DNA from: Streptomyces sp. NBC_00234
Lineage (GTDB): Bacteria > Actinomycetota > Actinomycetes > Streptomycetales > Streptomycetaceae
Direction: 5' to 3'
Assembly: GCF_036195325.1 (NCBI RefSeq)
Contig: NZ_CP108101.1
Span: 7,812,001 to 7,876,000 of the forward strand
Length of the DNA stretch: 64,000 nt
The translations under genes were made by a program, and so were the position numbers. Every line of letters starts with the position of its first letter. The stretch's first letter is position 1. The notes beneath the pieces were generated by a model, which searched no databases, was not told the DNA's origin, and saw nothing but the letters and a program-made list of their open reading frames with translations. Positions 1 through 8,811 of the stretch are shown here, piece after piece.

Positions 1-1021
1 CCTTTCCCGACGAGAGCTTCATGACCGGGGTTCCGTCGTACTCGACCAGCTTGTACGCCGCGTCGAGATACGGGGCGTCGGCGGCCACGCCGACCTTCGT
101 GCCCACGGCGAAGACGTCGATGGGTGCACCGTCCCGTACGAGCGTGGTGACGGCGTACTCGTCGAGTCCTCCGCTCGCGATGATCCGGACGTCCCGCAGC
201 CCGGCGGTGTCCAGGGCGGTACGGGCTCGGTGAGCGAGGGTGCCCAGGTCGCCGCTGTCGAGGCGGATCGCGCATCCCGGGCCGCGCCGGAGGTCCGCGA
301 GAACGCGTGCGGCCGTGTCGACCCCGTGGTCGGTGTCATAGGTGTCGACCAGGAAGGTGACGGGGCCCGGGTGGGCGCGTGCGAAGGCCCGGAAGGCGTC
401 CTCCTCGGAGGGGAAGGTCTCGATGTACGAATGGGCCATGGTGCCCGAGGCGGGGATTCCGTACCGGCTGGCGGCGGCGACGTTGCTGGTGCCGGCGAAG
501 CCGACCAGCGCGCAGAGCCGCGCCGCCTGCATGCCGGCATCGGGCCCGTGGCTACGGCGGAGCGAGAAGTCCACCAGGGGCCGTCCGTCGGCGGCGATCA
601 CACAGCGTGCCGCCTTGGCGGCCACCGTCGTCTGGTGACAGAGGAGCGAGATCAGGTACGTCTCCACGAGCTGGGCCTGGGGGAGCGGTGCGGTGACTTC
701 CAGCAGGGGCTCACCGGCGAAGACGAGCCGCCCCTCGGGAACGGCGCGGACCTGGCCGTCGAAGGTCAGGCCGCGCAGCGGTTCGAGGTCCTTTACGGGA
801 CGCCCCAGCACCTCGGCGAACTCCTGGGCATCCGTTCTTCCCACCTGGAAACGGGCGAGGTAGTCGAGGGCGGGTTCGAGACCTGCAGCCACAAGAAATC
901 CCCGGCCCGAGGGAAGGCCGCGGACGAAGAGGCTGAAGGTGGCCGGTGCCCGCATGTTCTCCCGCAGGTACGAGAGCGCCATCGTGACCTCGTACAGGTC
1001 CGTGGTGGTCACCTGGGACAT
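1..1021 (-). CDS. pncB: Nicotinate phosphoribosyltransferase, C-terminus beyond window edge
   Basis: This enzyme converts nicotinate and PRPP to nicotinate mononucleotide in the cytoplasmic NAD salvage pathway. The leftward frame opens with MSQVTTTDLYEVTMALSYL and contains the family segments GTSNVAAASRYG, a DTYDT strand and SGDLGTL around the phosphoribosyl-binding site. About 340 codons are visible, and family members have roughly 430, so the C-terminal quarter lies outside the window. The ATG at 1021 is 50 nt downstream of the CBS-BON gene stop, so it is probably the last visible gene of the same leftward operon. NAPRTase beside CBS and Acg genes fits a dormancy or redox cluster. Confidence 0.9.
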   Translation of the reverse strand, partial: MSQVTTTDLYEVTMALSYLRENMRAPATFSLFVRGLPSGRGFLVAAGLEPALDYLARFQVGRTDAQEFAEVLGRPVKDLEPLRGLTFDGQVRAVPEGRLVFAGEPLLEVTAPLPQAQLVETYLISLLCHQTTVAAKAARCVIAADGRPLVDFSLRRSHGPDAGMQAARLCALVGFAGTSNVAAASRYGIPASGTMAHSYIETFPSEEDAFRAFARAHPGPVTFLVDTYDTDHGVDTAARVLADLRRGPGCAIRLDSGDLGTLAHRARTALDTAGLRDVRIIASGGLDEYAVTTLVRDGAPIDVFAVGTKVGVAADAPYLDAAYKLVEYDGTPVMKLSSGK

Positions 1022-1071
1022 GCTTCAAGCATGCGCGGCCGTCCGGGGCTCCGCATGGGGGAAGGGACGTG

Positions 1072-1758
1072 TCATGGCTCCGCGCGCCCCGGGGAGGTGA
1101 GCTCGCACCGGACGTCCACGACGCCTTCGACCGCACGCGCGAGGCGTGCCGCGAGCGGGATGCGCGCGCTGTCCCGTACCTCGCCGGAGAGGGTCACGAC
1201 CCCGGCGTGGACGTGAACGCGGACCTTCCTGTCGGAGAGCGGGAGCAGGTGCTCCACCACGTCGCGTCGCACCTCGGCCGCGAGATCGTCGTCCGGGCGG
1301 AGGAACACCTTGAGCAGGTCGCCCCTGCTCACGATCCCCTGGATGGTCCCGTTCGCGTCGACGACGGGCAGCCGCTTGACCCGATGGGCGGCCATGAGGC
1401 GGGCTGCCCGGGGCAGGGAGGCGTCGGGAGTGACGGTGACCGCCGGTGAGGTCATGAGGTCCTGCGCGCACCGGGAGCCGGCCTTCGCCGTGTCGTCGAG
1501 ATGCCGCATCTGTTCGACGAGTCCGAGGCGGTGGTCGTGGAACTCCTCCTTGAGGAGCAGATCGGCCTCCGAGACCACTCCGACGACCTGCCCTTCCCCC
1601 TCGACGACCGGTACGCCGGTCACCTTCCACCGCTCCATGGCGGCGACGATCTCCTTGAACTCGGCGCCGGGCAGGACGGCGACGACCTTCTTGGTCATCA
1701 CGTCGGCGACGGTGAACGGCTGTGTGGCGTGGGCGAGGTCAGGGGCTGCGTCGGACAC
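1072..1758 (-). CDS. CBS-domain pair plus BON domain protein
   Basis: A 228-residue cytoplasmic protein with two CBS motifs (about residues 15-75 and 95-150, with ADVMTKKVVAVLPG and QDLMTSPAVTVTPD) followed by a BON domain (about 165-220, VRVHVHAGVVTLSGEV). CBS pairs usually sense adenine nucleotides; BON domains are often linked to membranes or stress. I chose the GTG at 1758 because AGGAAGG lies 7 nt upstream; an in-frame ATG at 1785 with a weaker site is the alternative. It shares architecture with the gene at 2817-3443, so the two are paralogues in one operon. The actual ligand is unknown. Confidence 0.85.
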   Translation of the reverse strand: MSDAAPDLAHATQPFTVADVMTKKVVAVLPGAEFKEIVAAMERWKVTGVPVVEGEGQVVGVVSEADLLLKEEFHDHRLGLVEQMRHLDDTAKAGSRCAQDLMTSPAVTVTPDASLPRAARLMAAHRVKRLPVVDANGTIQGIVSRGDLLKVFLRPDDDLAAEVRRDVVEHLLPLSDRKVRVHVHAGVVTLSGEVRDSARIPLAARLARAVEGVVDVRCELTSPGRAEP

Positions 1759-1804
1759 GGCTCGACCTTCCTGTGTAAAAGGCATAGGGCCCCTTCAGAG
1801 GCGC

Positions 1805-2794
1805 TCAGACGAAGGAGAGCACCTCGGAAACAGGGCGGCGGGGTGTGGCCCGGCCCGCGGGGCCGTATCCCAGGCGGATCACCATCTGGACGAAGCCCAT
1901 GGCGGAAACCGGATCACGGGCCATCGAGCGCAGGTCGGGCCACTCGAGTGGCTGCGACATCAGGGAGGTGGAGAGGCCGTCGAGAGTGGCCCGGAGCAAC
2001 ACCCGCTGCAATGCCTGGCCCGCCTTCAGCCAGTCCTCCGGGGCGTCGTCGGCTGTGCCGAGCAGCGCGATCTGGGGCCTTCTCTCGAAGACGGCCGAGA
2101 CACGGTCGGACGTGTGGCGATGGGAGTCGAAGTCGCGTACCGGGGAGGTCACGTCGTACTGCCGGGGGCCGAAGGCGTATGAGGGAATGCCCTCGGTCTC
2201 GGCGCTCTCCTCGCCCGCGCCGGTGCGTGTCCAGGTGGCGATCTCCTTGCGCACCGCCTCGTTCGCGGCCTCCAGTATCTCGGAGTCGTGGAAGAGATCC
2301 AGGAGGGTTTCGGTGTGCGAGGTTCCCGGAACGACCAGCCGGCAGCCCTCCAGCAGGGCCGCCGCGCACAGTTCGTCGGTCACCTCGGAGGGGATCCGTT
2401 CCTCGGAGAAGGGGAAGCGGCTGGTGTGCCGCAGCCTCAGAGCGGGATGGAGGGACTCAAGGCCGTCGTCCTGCCTGTCGGTCGGGCGCGGCAGTACGTC
2501 GGCCAGATGCCAGGGGTCGTCAGGGTCGGGCAACAGCCGGGTATCGGCAGGCAGTCCGCGGTGGGCGGCAGCGACCCGAAGGTTGAACAGAGCGGCGCCG
2601 CAGCCGAGATGGAGGGCGCGATGATCGGGATCCTCGTACGGCATGGTGCGGTCGGGGTCCCCGTACAACTCGATGGTGTCAGCGCCCGTCCGGTGGACGA
2701 ACTTCCAGGGCTGCGCGTTGTGCATGGAGGGTGCGGTGGCGGCGTCCTCGACAAGTGATGTCACGAACTGCCGGGGCATTTCGGTGGTGGACAC
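1805..2794 (-). CDS. Acg-type nitroreductase-family FMN protein
   Basis: A 329-residue protein of the Acg family (mycobacterial Rv3131-like), a two-lobed nitroreductase-fold flavoprotein. The segment ATAPSMHNAQPWKF near residues 19-32 is the family's N-terminal signature; the C-terminal lobe has RPQIALLGTADDAPEDWLKA and ends in a GYGPAG turn. In mycobacteria, members belong to the DosR hypoxia regulon. Enzymatic activity is often absent and some members are thought to sequester flavin. The GTG start at 2794 is only 22 nt from the upstream CBS gene, suggesting co-translation. The neighbouring CBS-BON genes support a low-oxygen or dormancy role by inference. Confidence 0.85.
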   Translation of the reverse strand: MSTTEMPRQFVTSLVEDAATAPSMHNAQPWKFVHRTGADTIELYGDPDRTMPYEDPDHRALHLGCGAALFNLRVAAAHRGLPADTRLLPDPDDPWHLADVLPRPTDRQDDGLESLHPALRLRHTSRFPFSEERIPSEVTDELCAAALLEGCRLVVPGTSHTETLLDLFHDSEILEAANEAVRKEIATWTRTGAGEESAETEGIPSYAFGPRQYDVTSPVRDFDSHRHTSDRVSAVFERRPQIALLGTADDAPEDWLKAGQALQRVLLRATLDGLSTSLMSQPLEWPDLRSMARDPVSAMGFVQMVIRLGYGPAGRATPRRPVSEVLSFV

Positions 2795-2816
2795 GGTGCG
2801 TCCCGTCTGCGAGGGG

Positions 2817-3443
2817 TTACCAGGGCTTGTCGTCGCGAGCGGTTCGGGCCGGGGGCGCGGGGTACGAGTCGTCCACGCGCGCGGACAGCCGGTCCACGAC
2901 GGCGACGACGCCGTCGACCTGCTCGGTGAACTTGAGGACCATCGGGACCTGACTCTGTCGGGGCAGACGGCCCCTGAGGGTCACCACCCCGTCCAGGACG
3001 TGCACGCCCACGGCGTCTCCGGGCAGGTCCATCGTGTCCATCAGGACGTCCTCCCTCACCCTGCGCCGTATCTCCGCGTCCGAGCGCAGGAAGACATAGA
3101 GGAGATCGCGCCGGGTCACGATCCCGATCAGCCGCTCCTCCTCGTCGACCACGGGGAGTCGCTCCACACCGAGACGCACCATCAGCCTGGCAGCGTCCGC
3201 GACCGTCTGTTCGGCGTGCACCGTGACCGCCGGTGTGGTCATGAGGTCACCGGCGGTGAGTGCCCTACGGGCCAGGAGATCGCTTTCGGAGACGACGCCG
3301 AGAACCCGGTCTTCCTCGTCAAGGACGGGCACTCCACTGATGTCGTGTGCGGCCAGGAGCTTCGCCACGTTCCTGAAGGATGTCGAAGGGACCGCCGAGA
3401 CCACTTCGTCCGTCATCAGGCGGCCGACCTCGGTCTGTTTCAT
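2817..3443 (-). CDS. CBS-domain pair plus BON domain protein, first gene of leftward operon
   Basis: A 208-residue protein beginning MKQTEVGRLMTDEVVSAVPS. It has two CBS repeats (about 6-60 and 65-125, LMTDEVVSA and DLMTTPAVTVHAEQ) and a BON domain (about 140-195, VGVHVLDGVVTLRGRL). The ATG at 3443 is preceded by GAGGAGG at good spacing, which fixes the start. It is the promoter-proximal gene of a leftward run through the Acg protein, the second CBS-BON protein and NAPRTase. CBS domains probably bind an adenylate; the target is unknown. Confidence 0.85.
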   Translation of the reverse strand: MKQTEVGRLMTDEVVSAVPSTSFRNVAKLLAAHDISGVPVLDEEDRVLGVVSESDLLARRALTAGDLMTTPAVTVHAEQTVADAARLMVRLGVERLPVVDEEERLIGIVTRRDLLYVFLRSDAEIRRRVREDVLMDTMDLPGDAVGVHVLDGVVTLRGRLPRQSQVPMVLKFTEQVDGVVAVVDRLSARVDDSYPAPPARTARDDKPW

Positions 3444-3513
3444 CGCCGTGCCTCCTCGTCGAAGGTCCGGGTGCTCTCGCCACCACGGTCCCTCGCGCCC
3501 TCCTGACCTGCGA

Positions 3514-3546
3514 GGGGCCGAACGGTCCATGGCCGGGGCCGAACGG
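3514..3546. promoter_or_regulatory. Two direct repeats 21 bp apart with palindromic cores, candidate operator
   Basis: The 12-mer GGGGCCGAACGG occurs at 3514-3525 and again at 3535-3546, exactly 21 bp (two helical turns) apart. Each copy reads into a near-palindrome, GGCCGAACGGTCC in the first and GGCCGAACGGGCC in the second. The site is about 70 bp upstream of the leftward CBS operon and 240 bp upstream of the small gene at 3785. The layout resembles paired DosR/DevR-type boxes, and the operon content matches that regulon, but the sequence matches the mycobacterial consensus only loosely. Function is inferred. Confidence 0.5.
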
Positions 3547-3784
3547 GCCCGTGGTCTCCGGCCTCCTCTGCTGCGGGACCTTTTGTGCGGCGGTCGTGCG
3601 GGCGGCGGCGGAATGGGGCCGGCGGGTCGGAGGCATGCACCTCGTACGCGCGACGGCATCGCGAGCCACTCTCCGATCATCTCCCAGGACGGCGTCGCCC
3701 GCTTCGGGCGAACCGGCCATGACAGCCTCGGCCACGGGAAAGGCCGCGGATGCACGTTCGTACGAACAGGGCGAAGGTGAAGGT

Positions 3785-3964
3785 ATGAGTGAATCACTCG
3801 TACCTCCTGAGGAGACGCCTCAGTGTGAAGGCTCCACTGCCGAGGCCCACGAAGAGCGTGCTGACGGCGGAGTGTGGGAGCACCCGGGCATCTGGTTGTG
3901 GCTGATCGTCGCCGGCGCCGTGGTCGTCGCCGCCTTCTTCGTCGGGCGCATGATCTTTCTGTGA
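3785..3964 (+). CDS. Small single-pass membrane protein, DUF6480-like
   Basis: A 59-residue protein with an acidic, Pro/Glu-rich N-terminal half (ESLVPPEETPQCEG) and one C-terminal transmembrane helix, roughly residues 34-57 (IWLWLIVAGAVVVAAFFVG). The layout resembles the short actinobacterial DUF6480 proteins, but this is pattern recognition only. The ATG at 3785 follows an AAGGTGAAGG purine stretch. The gene is divergent from the CBS/Acg operon and shares its intergenic region. No function can be assigned. Confidence 0.6.
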   Translation: MSESLVPPEETPQCEGSTAEAHEERADGGVWEHPGIWLWLIVAGAVVVAAFFVGRMIFL

Positions 3965-3987
3965 TCGCCTGCGGAGCGGTCCGCCGG

Positions 3988-4010
3988 TCGGAGCGTCGCG
4001 CTCCCGACGG
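3988..4010 (+). terminator. Imperfect hairpin after the small membrane protein gene
   Basis: GTCGGAGCG pairs with CGCTCCCGAC across a TCG loop with one bulged base, starting 24 nt after the stop at 3964. There is no T tract, so it may act as a Streptomyces-type terminator without a U run or may be incidental. The rest of 3965-4304 holds no convincing gene. Confidence 0.35.
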
Positions 4011-4191
4011 GTCGCGAAACGGACCGGCCAGAAGCCGGAAACGGCCACCTCGATGATCTCCGCCCTCGGTACGGCGTCGTAGGCGCTGCGAGCCCTTGCG
4101 GTCATCCATCGGATCCACCGGCGCACGTCCCGCGAACCCGGCCTCCGGGAGCGGAAAGCCGGCGGGCGGGTACGTCTGCCTTCTGCCTGCA

Positions 4192-4214
4192 TCCGTGGAC
4201 CGTGGGACCACGGA
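4192..4214. repeat. Inverted repeat upstream of the SDR gene
   Basis: TCCGTGG and CCACGGA form perfect 7-bp arms around a 9-nt spacer, about 90 bp before the SDR start at 4305. It could be a regulator site or an mRNA stem-loop; nothing else decides between these. Confidence 0.35.
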
Positions 4215-4304
4215 AGAAGGAGCATGCTGCTCACGTCGCACCCCATCGGACGAAGAGCGCTCCATCCATCCGCACCGGCGAGCTCGAAACGGAGGCGAGG
4301 GCTG

Positions 4305-5012
4305 ATGGAGATCAACGGTGCCCGCGTTCTCGTCGTGGGAGCCTCCGGCGTCATCGGCGGCTTGCTGGCTGAAGGGCTGACGCACCGGGGGGCGACTGTG
4401 GCGTTGGCGGGCCGCGACCGTGCGCGCCTGATGGAGGCCGCACGACGGTGCGGCAGTGCTCACGTGCGTACCTTCGACGCCTGCGACGGGGATGCCTGCG
4501 CGGGGCTGCCCAAGTGGGCCGCCGACGAGCTGGGTGGTCTGGATGCCGTCGTGGCCGCTATGGGAGTGGTTGCCTTCGGCAGGGCCGAGGACGTCGACGA
4601 TGCGGTGGCTGAGTATCTGATGACGGTCAACGCCCTGGCTCCGGCCGGAATCGTACGCGCGGCGCTTCCCCTGCTGGGCGAAGGAGGCGCGGTGGTCGCC
4701 GTCACGGGGGTGGTGGCCGAGCACCCTCAGGCCGGCATGGCCGACTACGGCGCAGCGAAGGCCGCCCTGGCCGCCTGGCTCGGAGCGCTGCGAAGGGAGA
4801 ACCGCCGCGGGCCCGTCGTGTTGGAGGCCAGACTGGCGCACCTGGACACCGGGTTCGCCGACCGTCCGGTTATGGGCAGTGCTCCGGCCCTGCCGCCGGG
4901 AGGCGATCTCGGTCGCGCCGTGGCCACGGTCCTCGAGGCGATCGCCTCGGGCGCCGCGCTCGTGCGCCCGGGGCCCGAGGGGTCCTTGGTCATGGAGCCG
5001 CGGATTCGGTGA
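4305..5012 (+). CDS. Short-chain dehydrogenase/reductase
   Basis: A 235-residue classical SDR. The N-terminal Rossmann segment VLVVGASGVIGG (about 7-18) binds NAD(P), and Y-G-A-A-K near residue 146 gives the YxxxK catalytic pair, following a VVAVTGVVAEHPQAGM strand. The ATG at 4305 is preceded by GGAGGCGAGG; in-frame starts further upstream lack such a site. It ends 124 nt before crtY, in the same direction. No substrate can be read from the sequence, and a role in carotenoid modification is only positional inference. Confidence 0.8.
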   Translation: MEINGARVLVVGASGVIGGLLAEGLTHRGATVALAGRDRARLMEAARRCGSAHVRTFDACDGDACAGLPKWAADELGGLDAVVAAMGVVAFGRAEDVDDAVAEYLMTVNALAPAGIVRAALPLLGEGGAVVAVTGVVAEHPQAGMADYGAAKAALAAWLGALRRENRRGPVVLEARLAHLDTGFADRPVMGSAPALPPGGDLGRAVATVLEAIASGAALVRPGPEGSLVMEPRIR

Positions 5013-5136
5013 CACCTTCGTGAGCCGGCAGGCGGTAGTGGCGGGAGGCCGCGACGGCGCAGCCCCGATTTGCGCGTTCTGCCCGTATGTTGTTCGTTCG
5101 TGATGGTTGTGCCGTGAGGGGAGGGGATGCGTCGCC

Positions 5137-6360
5137 ATGAGGGAGTCCGACGTGATCATCGTCGGTGCGGGGGCAGCCGGTCTGTCGCTCGCCCACCACC
5201 TGACGATCCCGGACCCCGTGCTGACCGGCACGGACGCGCTCGGTGGCAGGGAAGCACCCCGGGTGACCCTTGTCGAGGCCCCCGAGGGCCCACTGCGCTC
5301 CCCTGAGCGCACCTGGTGCTTCTGGGAGGACGGACGCGGCGAATTCGAGGACGCCGTGGTCCGGTCGTGGGAGCGGCTCAGGGTGCGGGGGCCGGACGGG
5401 ACGGTCTGGGAGAGCCGGCCGCACCCGTGGCGGTACAAGATGATCCGGTCGAAGGGCTTCGAGGCGCTCGTCGATGCCCGGCTCGCGGCTTCCCCCCTGG
5501 TGAACCGGGTGACAGCCACCGTCGATGTCGTCCGCAACGTGGACGACGGAGTGCATGTGCTCGCCACCGCGCCGGACGGCAGGCGGTTGAACCTCGGTGC
5601 CCGGTGGGCGTACGACTCGCGACCGCTGCGGCGTCTGCCGCCGGCGCGGACGACCCTGTTGCAGCACTTCCGTGGCTGGTTCGTCCGGACGGGCGCCCGG
5701 CATCGGCCGTTCGACGTGGACGTGGCCTGCCTGATGGACTTCCGTACGCCGCAGCCCGCCCACGGTCTCTCGTTCGGGTATCTGCTCCCTCTGGGGCCGG
5801 ACCGGGCCCTGGTCGAATACACGGAGTTCTCCGCGGCTCCGCTGTCCACCAAGGCGTATGAGGCTGCCCTCCACCACTACACCGGCAGTGTGCTGGGACT
5901 GGGTCCGCTCGACGTGTACGCCACCGAACAGGGCGTCATCCCGATGACCGACGCACGGTTTCCCCGGAAGATCGGTGACCGGGTGTTCCGGATCGGCACC
6001 GCGGGAGGAGCGACCAGGCCCGCCACCGGGTACACCTTCGCCGCAGTGCAGCGCCAGAGCCGAGGGATCGCCGCCGCCTATCGGTCCGGTGCCGTCCCCG
6101 AGCCGCCGCCGCCGCACTCCGTGCGTTCGCGTGCCATGGACGCGGTCATGCTGCGCGCACTGGACTCGGGCCGGGTCGACGGCGCCGACTTCTTCGCCGG
6201 CCTCTTCGGACGAGTGCCCATGGAGCGGCTGCTGCGATTCCTCGACGGTCGTACGAGTGTCCGCGAGGATCTCACGATCGGGTTCCGGACCCCCGTGCTG
6301 CCCATGCTGCGCAGCGTTGCGGATCTGGCGTTCCGGGGGCTTCGCGAGGCTCCACGCTGA
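5137..6360 (+). CDS. crtY: Lycopene beta-cyclase
   Basis: A 407-residue FAD/NAD(P)-dependent cyclase that closes both ends of lycopene to make beta-carotene. The N-terminal dinucleotide fold VIIVGAGAAGLSLAHHL (about 6-22), the ERTWCFWED segment and FGYLLPLGPDRALVEYTEF are typical of CrtY/CrtL-type cyclases. The ATG at 5137 follows GAGGGGAGGGG, which is why it is preferred over upstream in-frame codons. It is the first gene of the rightward crtY-crtT-crtU operon; crtT starts 57 nt downstream. The 124-nt upstream gap should hold the promoter, but I could not assign its boxes. Confidence 0.92.
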   Translation: MRESDVIIVGAGAAGLSLAHHLTIPDPVLTGTDALGGREAPRVTLVEAPEGPLRSPERTWCFWEDGRGEFEDAVVRSWERLRVRGPDGTVWESRPHPWRYKMIRSKGFEALVDARLAASPLVNRVTATVDVVRNVDDGVHVLATAPDGRRLNLGARWAYDSRPLRRLPPARTTLLQHFRGWFVRTGARHRPFDVDVACLMDFRTPQPAHGLSFGYLLPLGPDRALVEYTEFSAAPLSTKAYEAALHHYTGSVLGLGPLDVYATEQGVIPMTDARFPRKIGDRVFRIGTAGGATRPATGYTFAAVQRQSRGIAAAYRSGAVPEPPPPHSVRSRAMDAVMLRALDSGRVDGADFFAGLFGRVPMERLLRFLDGRTSVREDLTIGFRTPVLPMLRSVADLAFRGLREAPR

Positions 6361-6417
6361 CCTCTGACCCTCCGCCGTATGACGGTATGTCACCCCAGAC
6401 GACAGGGAACGGTGCTG

Positions 6418-7200
6418 ATGACACTTCTGCGTGACGGCCAGCTTGCTGCCGCCTTCGACCACGCTGCACGCCACTACGACCAATTGGTGGCGGTGAACCC
6501 CGGCTACCATTCCCATCTCAGACGTTCCGCCCGCCGCCTCGCCCTGAGGAACGCCGGAGCCGGCTTGCGGGTGCTGGATCTGGGCTGTGGCACGGGGGCC
6601 TCCACGGCGGCCCTGCTGCGTTGGGCGCCGAAGGCCGAGATCACGGCGATCGACGCGTCCGCAGGCATGTTGGAGCAGGCGCGAGCAAAACACTGGCCGC
6701 CCAACGTCCGCTTTCTGCACCTCCCCGTGGAGGAACTGGCCGCGGCGGGGTTCGGGAACCGGTTCGACGCGGCCTTCGCCGCGTACCTCTTCCGGAACGT
6801 GTCCGATCCCGATGCCGTCCTCCGCGCCGTACTGGGCCTGCTCGCGCCGGGCGGACGCCTCGCCGTCCACGAATACACCCTCGGCGCCTCGCCCGTGAAC
6901 CGACTTCTGTGGTCGGCCGTGTGCCGAATGGTGATCATGCCCGCCGGCGCGGTTACCGGTGACCGGGAGCTGTACCGTCACCTGTTCGACAGCGTGTTGG
7001 CCTTCGATACGGTCGAGTCGTTCACCGGGAGGCTGCGGCAGGCGGGGTACGAGAATGTCCGTACGGCGCCGATGCCGGGCTGGCAGACGGGGATCGTCCA
7101 CACGGTGGTGGCCCGTGCGCCTCGGCCTGCGGCCCCAGGACCTGAAACGCACGCCGCCTCCCTGCGTGCGGAAGCCGTGGACGAGGCGGGCGACGAATGA
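6418..7200 (+). CDS. crtT: SAM-dependent methyltransferase of the carotenoid cluster
   Basis: A class I methyltransferase of 260 residues with the SAM-binding motif VLDLGCGTGAST near residues 46-57 and an acidic strand ITAIDASAGMLEQA after it. It resembles UbiE/COQ5-type enzymes and occupies the crtT position known from Streptomyces crt clusters, where its exact substrate is unclear. I use the ATG at 6418, with AGGGAAC upstream; an in-frame ATG at 6379 would add 13 residues. Its stop overlaps the crtU start by 4 nt (ATGA), so the two are translationally coupled. Confidence 0.82.
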   Translation: MTLLRDGQLAAAFDHAARHYDQLVAVNPGYHSHLRRSARRLALRNAGAGLRVLDLGCGTGASTAALLRWAPKAEITAIDASAGMLEQARAKHWPPNVRFLHLPVEELAAAGFGNRFDAAFAAYLFRNVSDPDAVLRAVLGLLAPGGRLAVHEYTLGASPVNRLLWSAVCRMVIMPAGAVTGDRELYRHLFDSVLAFDTVESFTGRLRQAGYENVRTAPMPGWQTGIVHTVVARAPRPAAPGPETHAASLRAEAVDEAGDE

Positions 7201-8750
7201 CCTCGCGGATCACTCCCCGCCGGGGGAGAGACAGGAAGGCCGAGGTCCTGTACCCGGCCCCCGGCCGTGCACGTTTCACGGGTGGCGCCCCGCGGGTCGC
7301 CGTGATCGGCGGCGGAATCGCGGGCCTCGCTGCTGCGACCGGCCTGGCCGAGCGCGGTACACACGTAACCCTGTACGAGCGCGAACCCACGCTCGGAGGC
7401 CGGCTGGCCGGCTGGCCGGTGGAACTGGCCGACGGCTCGCGGGCCACCATGAGCCGCGGTTTCCACGCCTTCTTCCGGCAGTACTACAACCTGCGGGGCC
7501 TGCTGCGGCGCGCCGACAGCGGCCTCGGCATGCTCACCCCCGTGCCGGACTACCCGCTCCAGCACAGCGCGGGCCTGCGCGACAGTTTCGCCAAGGTCCC
7601 CCGTACGCCTCCGTGGAGTGCCATCGGATTTGCCGCACTCAGCCCCACTTTCCGTCCGCGCGACCTGGCCCGGATGGATCCGCTGGCAGCACTTCCTCTC
7701 CTGGACGTCCGAGTGCCCGAGGTGTACGAACAGCTCGACTCGATCAGCGCCCACGACTTCCTCGCCGGCATTCGCTTCCCCGAAGCTGCCCACCATCTCG
7801 CTTTCGAGGTCTTCTCCCGCAGCTTCTTCGCTGATCCCCGTGCGTTGTCTGCGGCGGAGCTGGTCCTGATGTTCCACATCTACTTCTTGGGATCAAGCGA
7901 GGGCTTGCTCTTCGATGTGCCCAACGAGCCCTTCCCGCAGGCCCTGTGGAAACCGCTGGCCGACTATCTGGAGGGACACGGCGTTCGCCTGTGCACCGCG
8001 ATGCCCGTCGAGACAGTGACCCCCCACGCCTCGGGCGGACAACTGGTCACTGCCGGCGGCCGGACCGAACACTTCGACGCAACGGTCCTTGCCCTCGATA
8101 CTTCCGGCCTCTGCGGCCTCGTTGCCGCGTCGCCCCAGCTGGCCGACGCACCGTGGCGCGACAGAATCTCCCTGCTGCGCACCGCACCGCCCTTCCTGGT
8201 CTCCCGACTCTGGCTGGATCGACCGGTGGACCCGAAGCGAGCGGGGTTCCTCGGCACGAGTGGGTACGCTTCGCTGGACAATGTCAGCGTCCTGGAACGC
8301 TGGGAGGGCGAGGCGGCACGCTGGGCAGCCCGTTCAGGGGGCTCGGTGGTGGAACTGCACGCTTACGCGGTGGAACCGGACGCCGACCGTGCTTCCGAAC
8401 AGGATCGGCTGCTGGACCAGTTGCACTCCGTGTACCCGGAGACCGGGGACGCGAAGATCGTCGATACCCGGCACGAGTGGCGCGCCGACTGCCCGTTGTT
8501 CCCGGTGGGGGCGTACGGAAGCCGCCCGGGGGTGCGCACCCCGGACCGAACGCTGGTCCTCGCAGGCGACCTGGTCCGGACGGACCTGCCCGTCGCGCTG
8601 ATGGAACGGGCAGCTACCAGCGGTTTCCTCGCCGCGAACGTGCTACTCGAACAGTGGGGCGTGCGTGGTCAGGTGCTCTGGACAGTGCCGAGGAGCGGCC
8701 GGTCCAGGACCATGAGGTTGCTTGCCGCCCTGGCCACCGACCGGCGGTGA
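7197..8750 (+). CDS. crtU: Beta-carotene desaturase/methylase (aromatic ring formation)
   Basis: A 517-residue FAD-dependent desaturase-like enzyme. In Streptomyces and Brevibacterium, CrtU converts the beta-ionone rings of beta-carotene to aromatic rings, giving isorenieratene. The dinucleotide-binding motif VAVIGGGIAGLAAATGLAE lies near residues 35-53, and the C-terminal FAD-contact region LVLAGDLVRTDLPVALMERA near 458-477. Start and crtT stop overlap (ATGA). The gene runs convergently toward the Rieske gene with 61 nt between stops. Presence of crtU makes isorenieratene the likely pathway product. Confidence 0.9.
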   Translation: MTSRITPRRGRDRKAEVLYPAPGRARFTGGAPRVAVIGGGIAGLAAATGLAERGTHVTLYEREPTLGGRLAGWPVELADGSRATMSRGFHAFFRQYYNLRGLLRRADSGLGMLTPVPDYPLQHSAGLRDSFAKVPRTPPWSAIGFAALSPTFRPRDLARMDPLAALPLLDVRVPEVYEQLDSISAHDFLAGIRFPEAAHHLAFEVFSRSFFADPRALSAAELVLMFHIYFLGSSEGLLFDVPNEPFPQALWKPLADYLEGHGVRLCTAMPVETVTPHASGGQLVTAGGRTEHFDATVLALDTSGLCGLVAASPQLADAPWRDRISLLRTAPPFLVSRLWLDRPVDPKRAGFLGTSGYASLDNVSVLERWEGEAARWAARSGGSVVELHAYAVEPDADRASEQDRLLDQLHSVYPETGDAKIVDTRHEWRADCPLFPVGAYGSRPGVRTPDRTLVLAGDLVRTDLPVALMERAATSGFLAANVLLEQWGVRGQVLWTVPRSGRSRTMRLLAALATDRR

Positions 8751-8811
8751 CCGCTTGGGCCGGCCGCTCTGGCCTCATCCGGTCCGGTCCCGTTGTTCCT
8801 TGCCGCCCGAT

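Noticed and set aside
5013..5136. LitS-type promoter for crtY
   Set aside because: The sequence CCCGTATGTTGTTCG is suggestive, but I could not match both boxes to a consensus I trust.
2817..5852. A 1011-codon leftward open frame spanning the CBS gene and the region opposite the SDR and crtY genes
   Set aside because: Only its last 208 codons (2817-3443) encode a recognisable protein; the rest is antisense to real genes and results from high GC.
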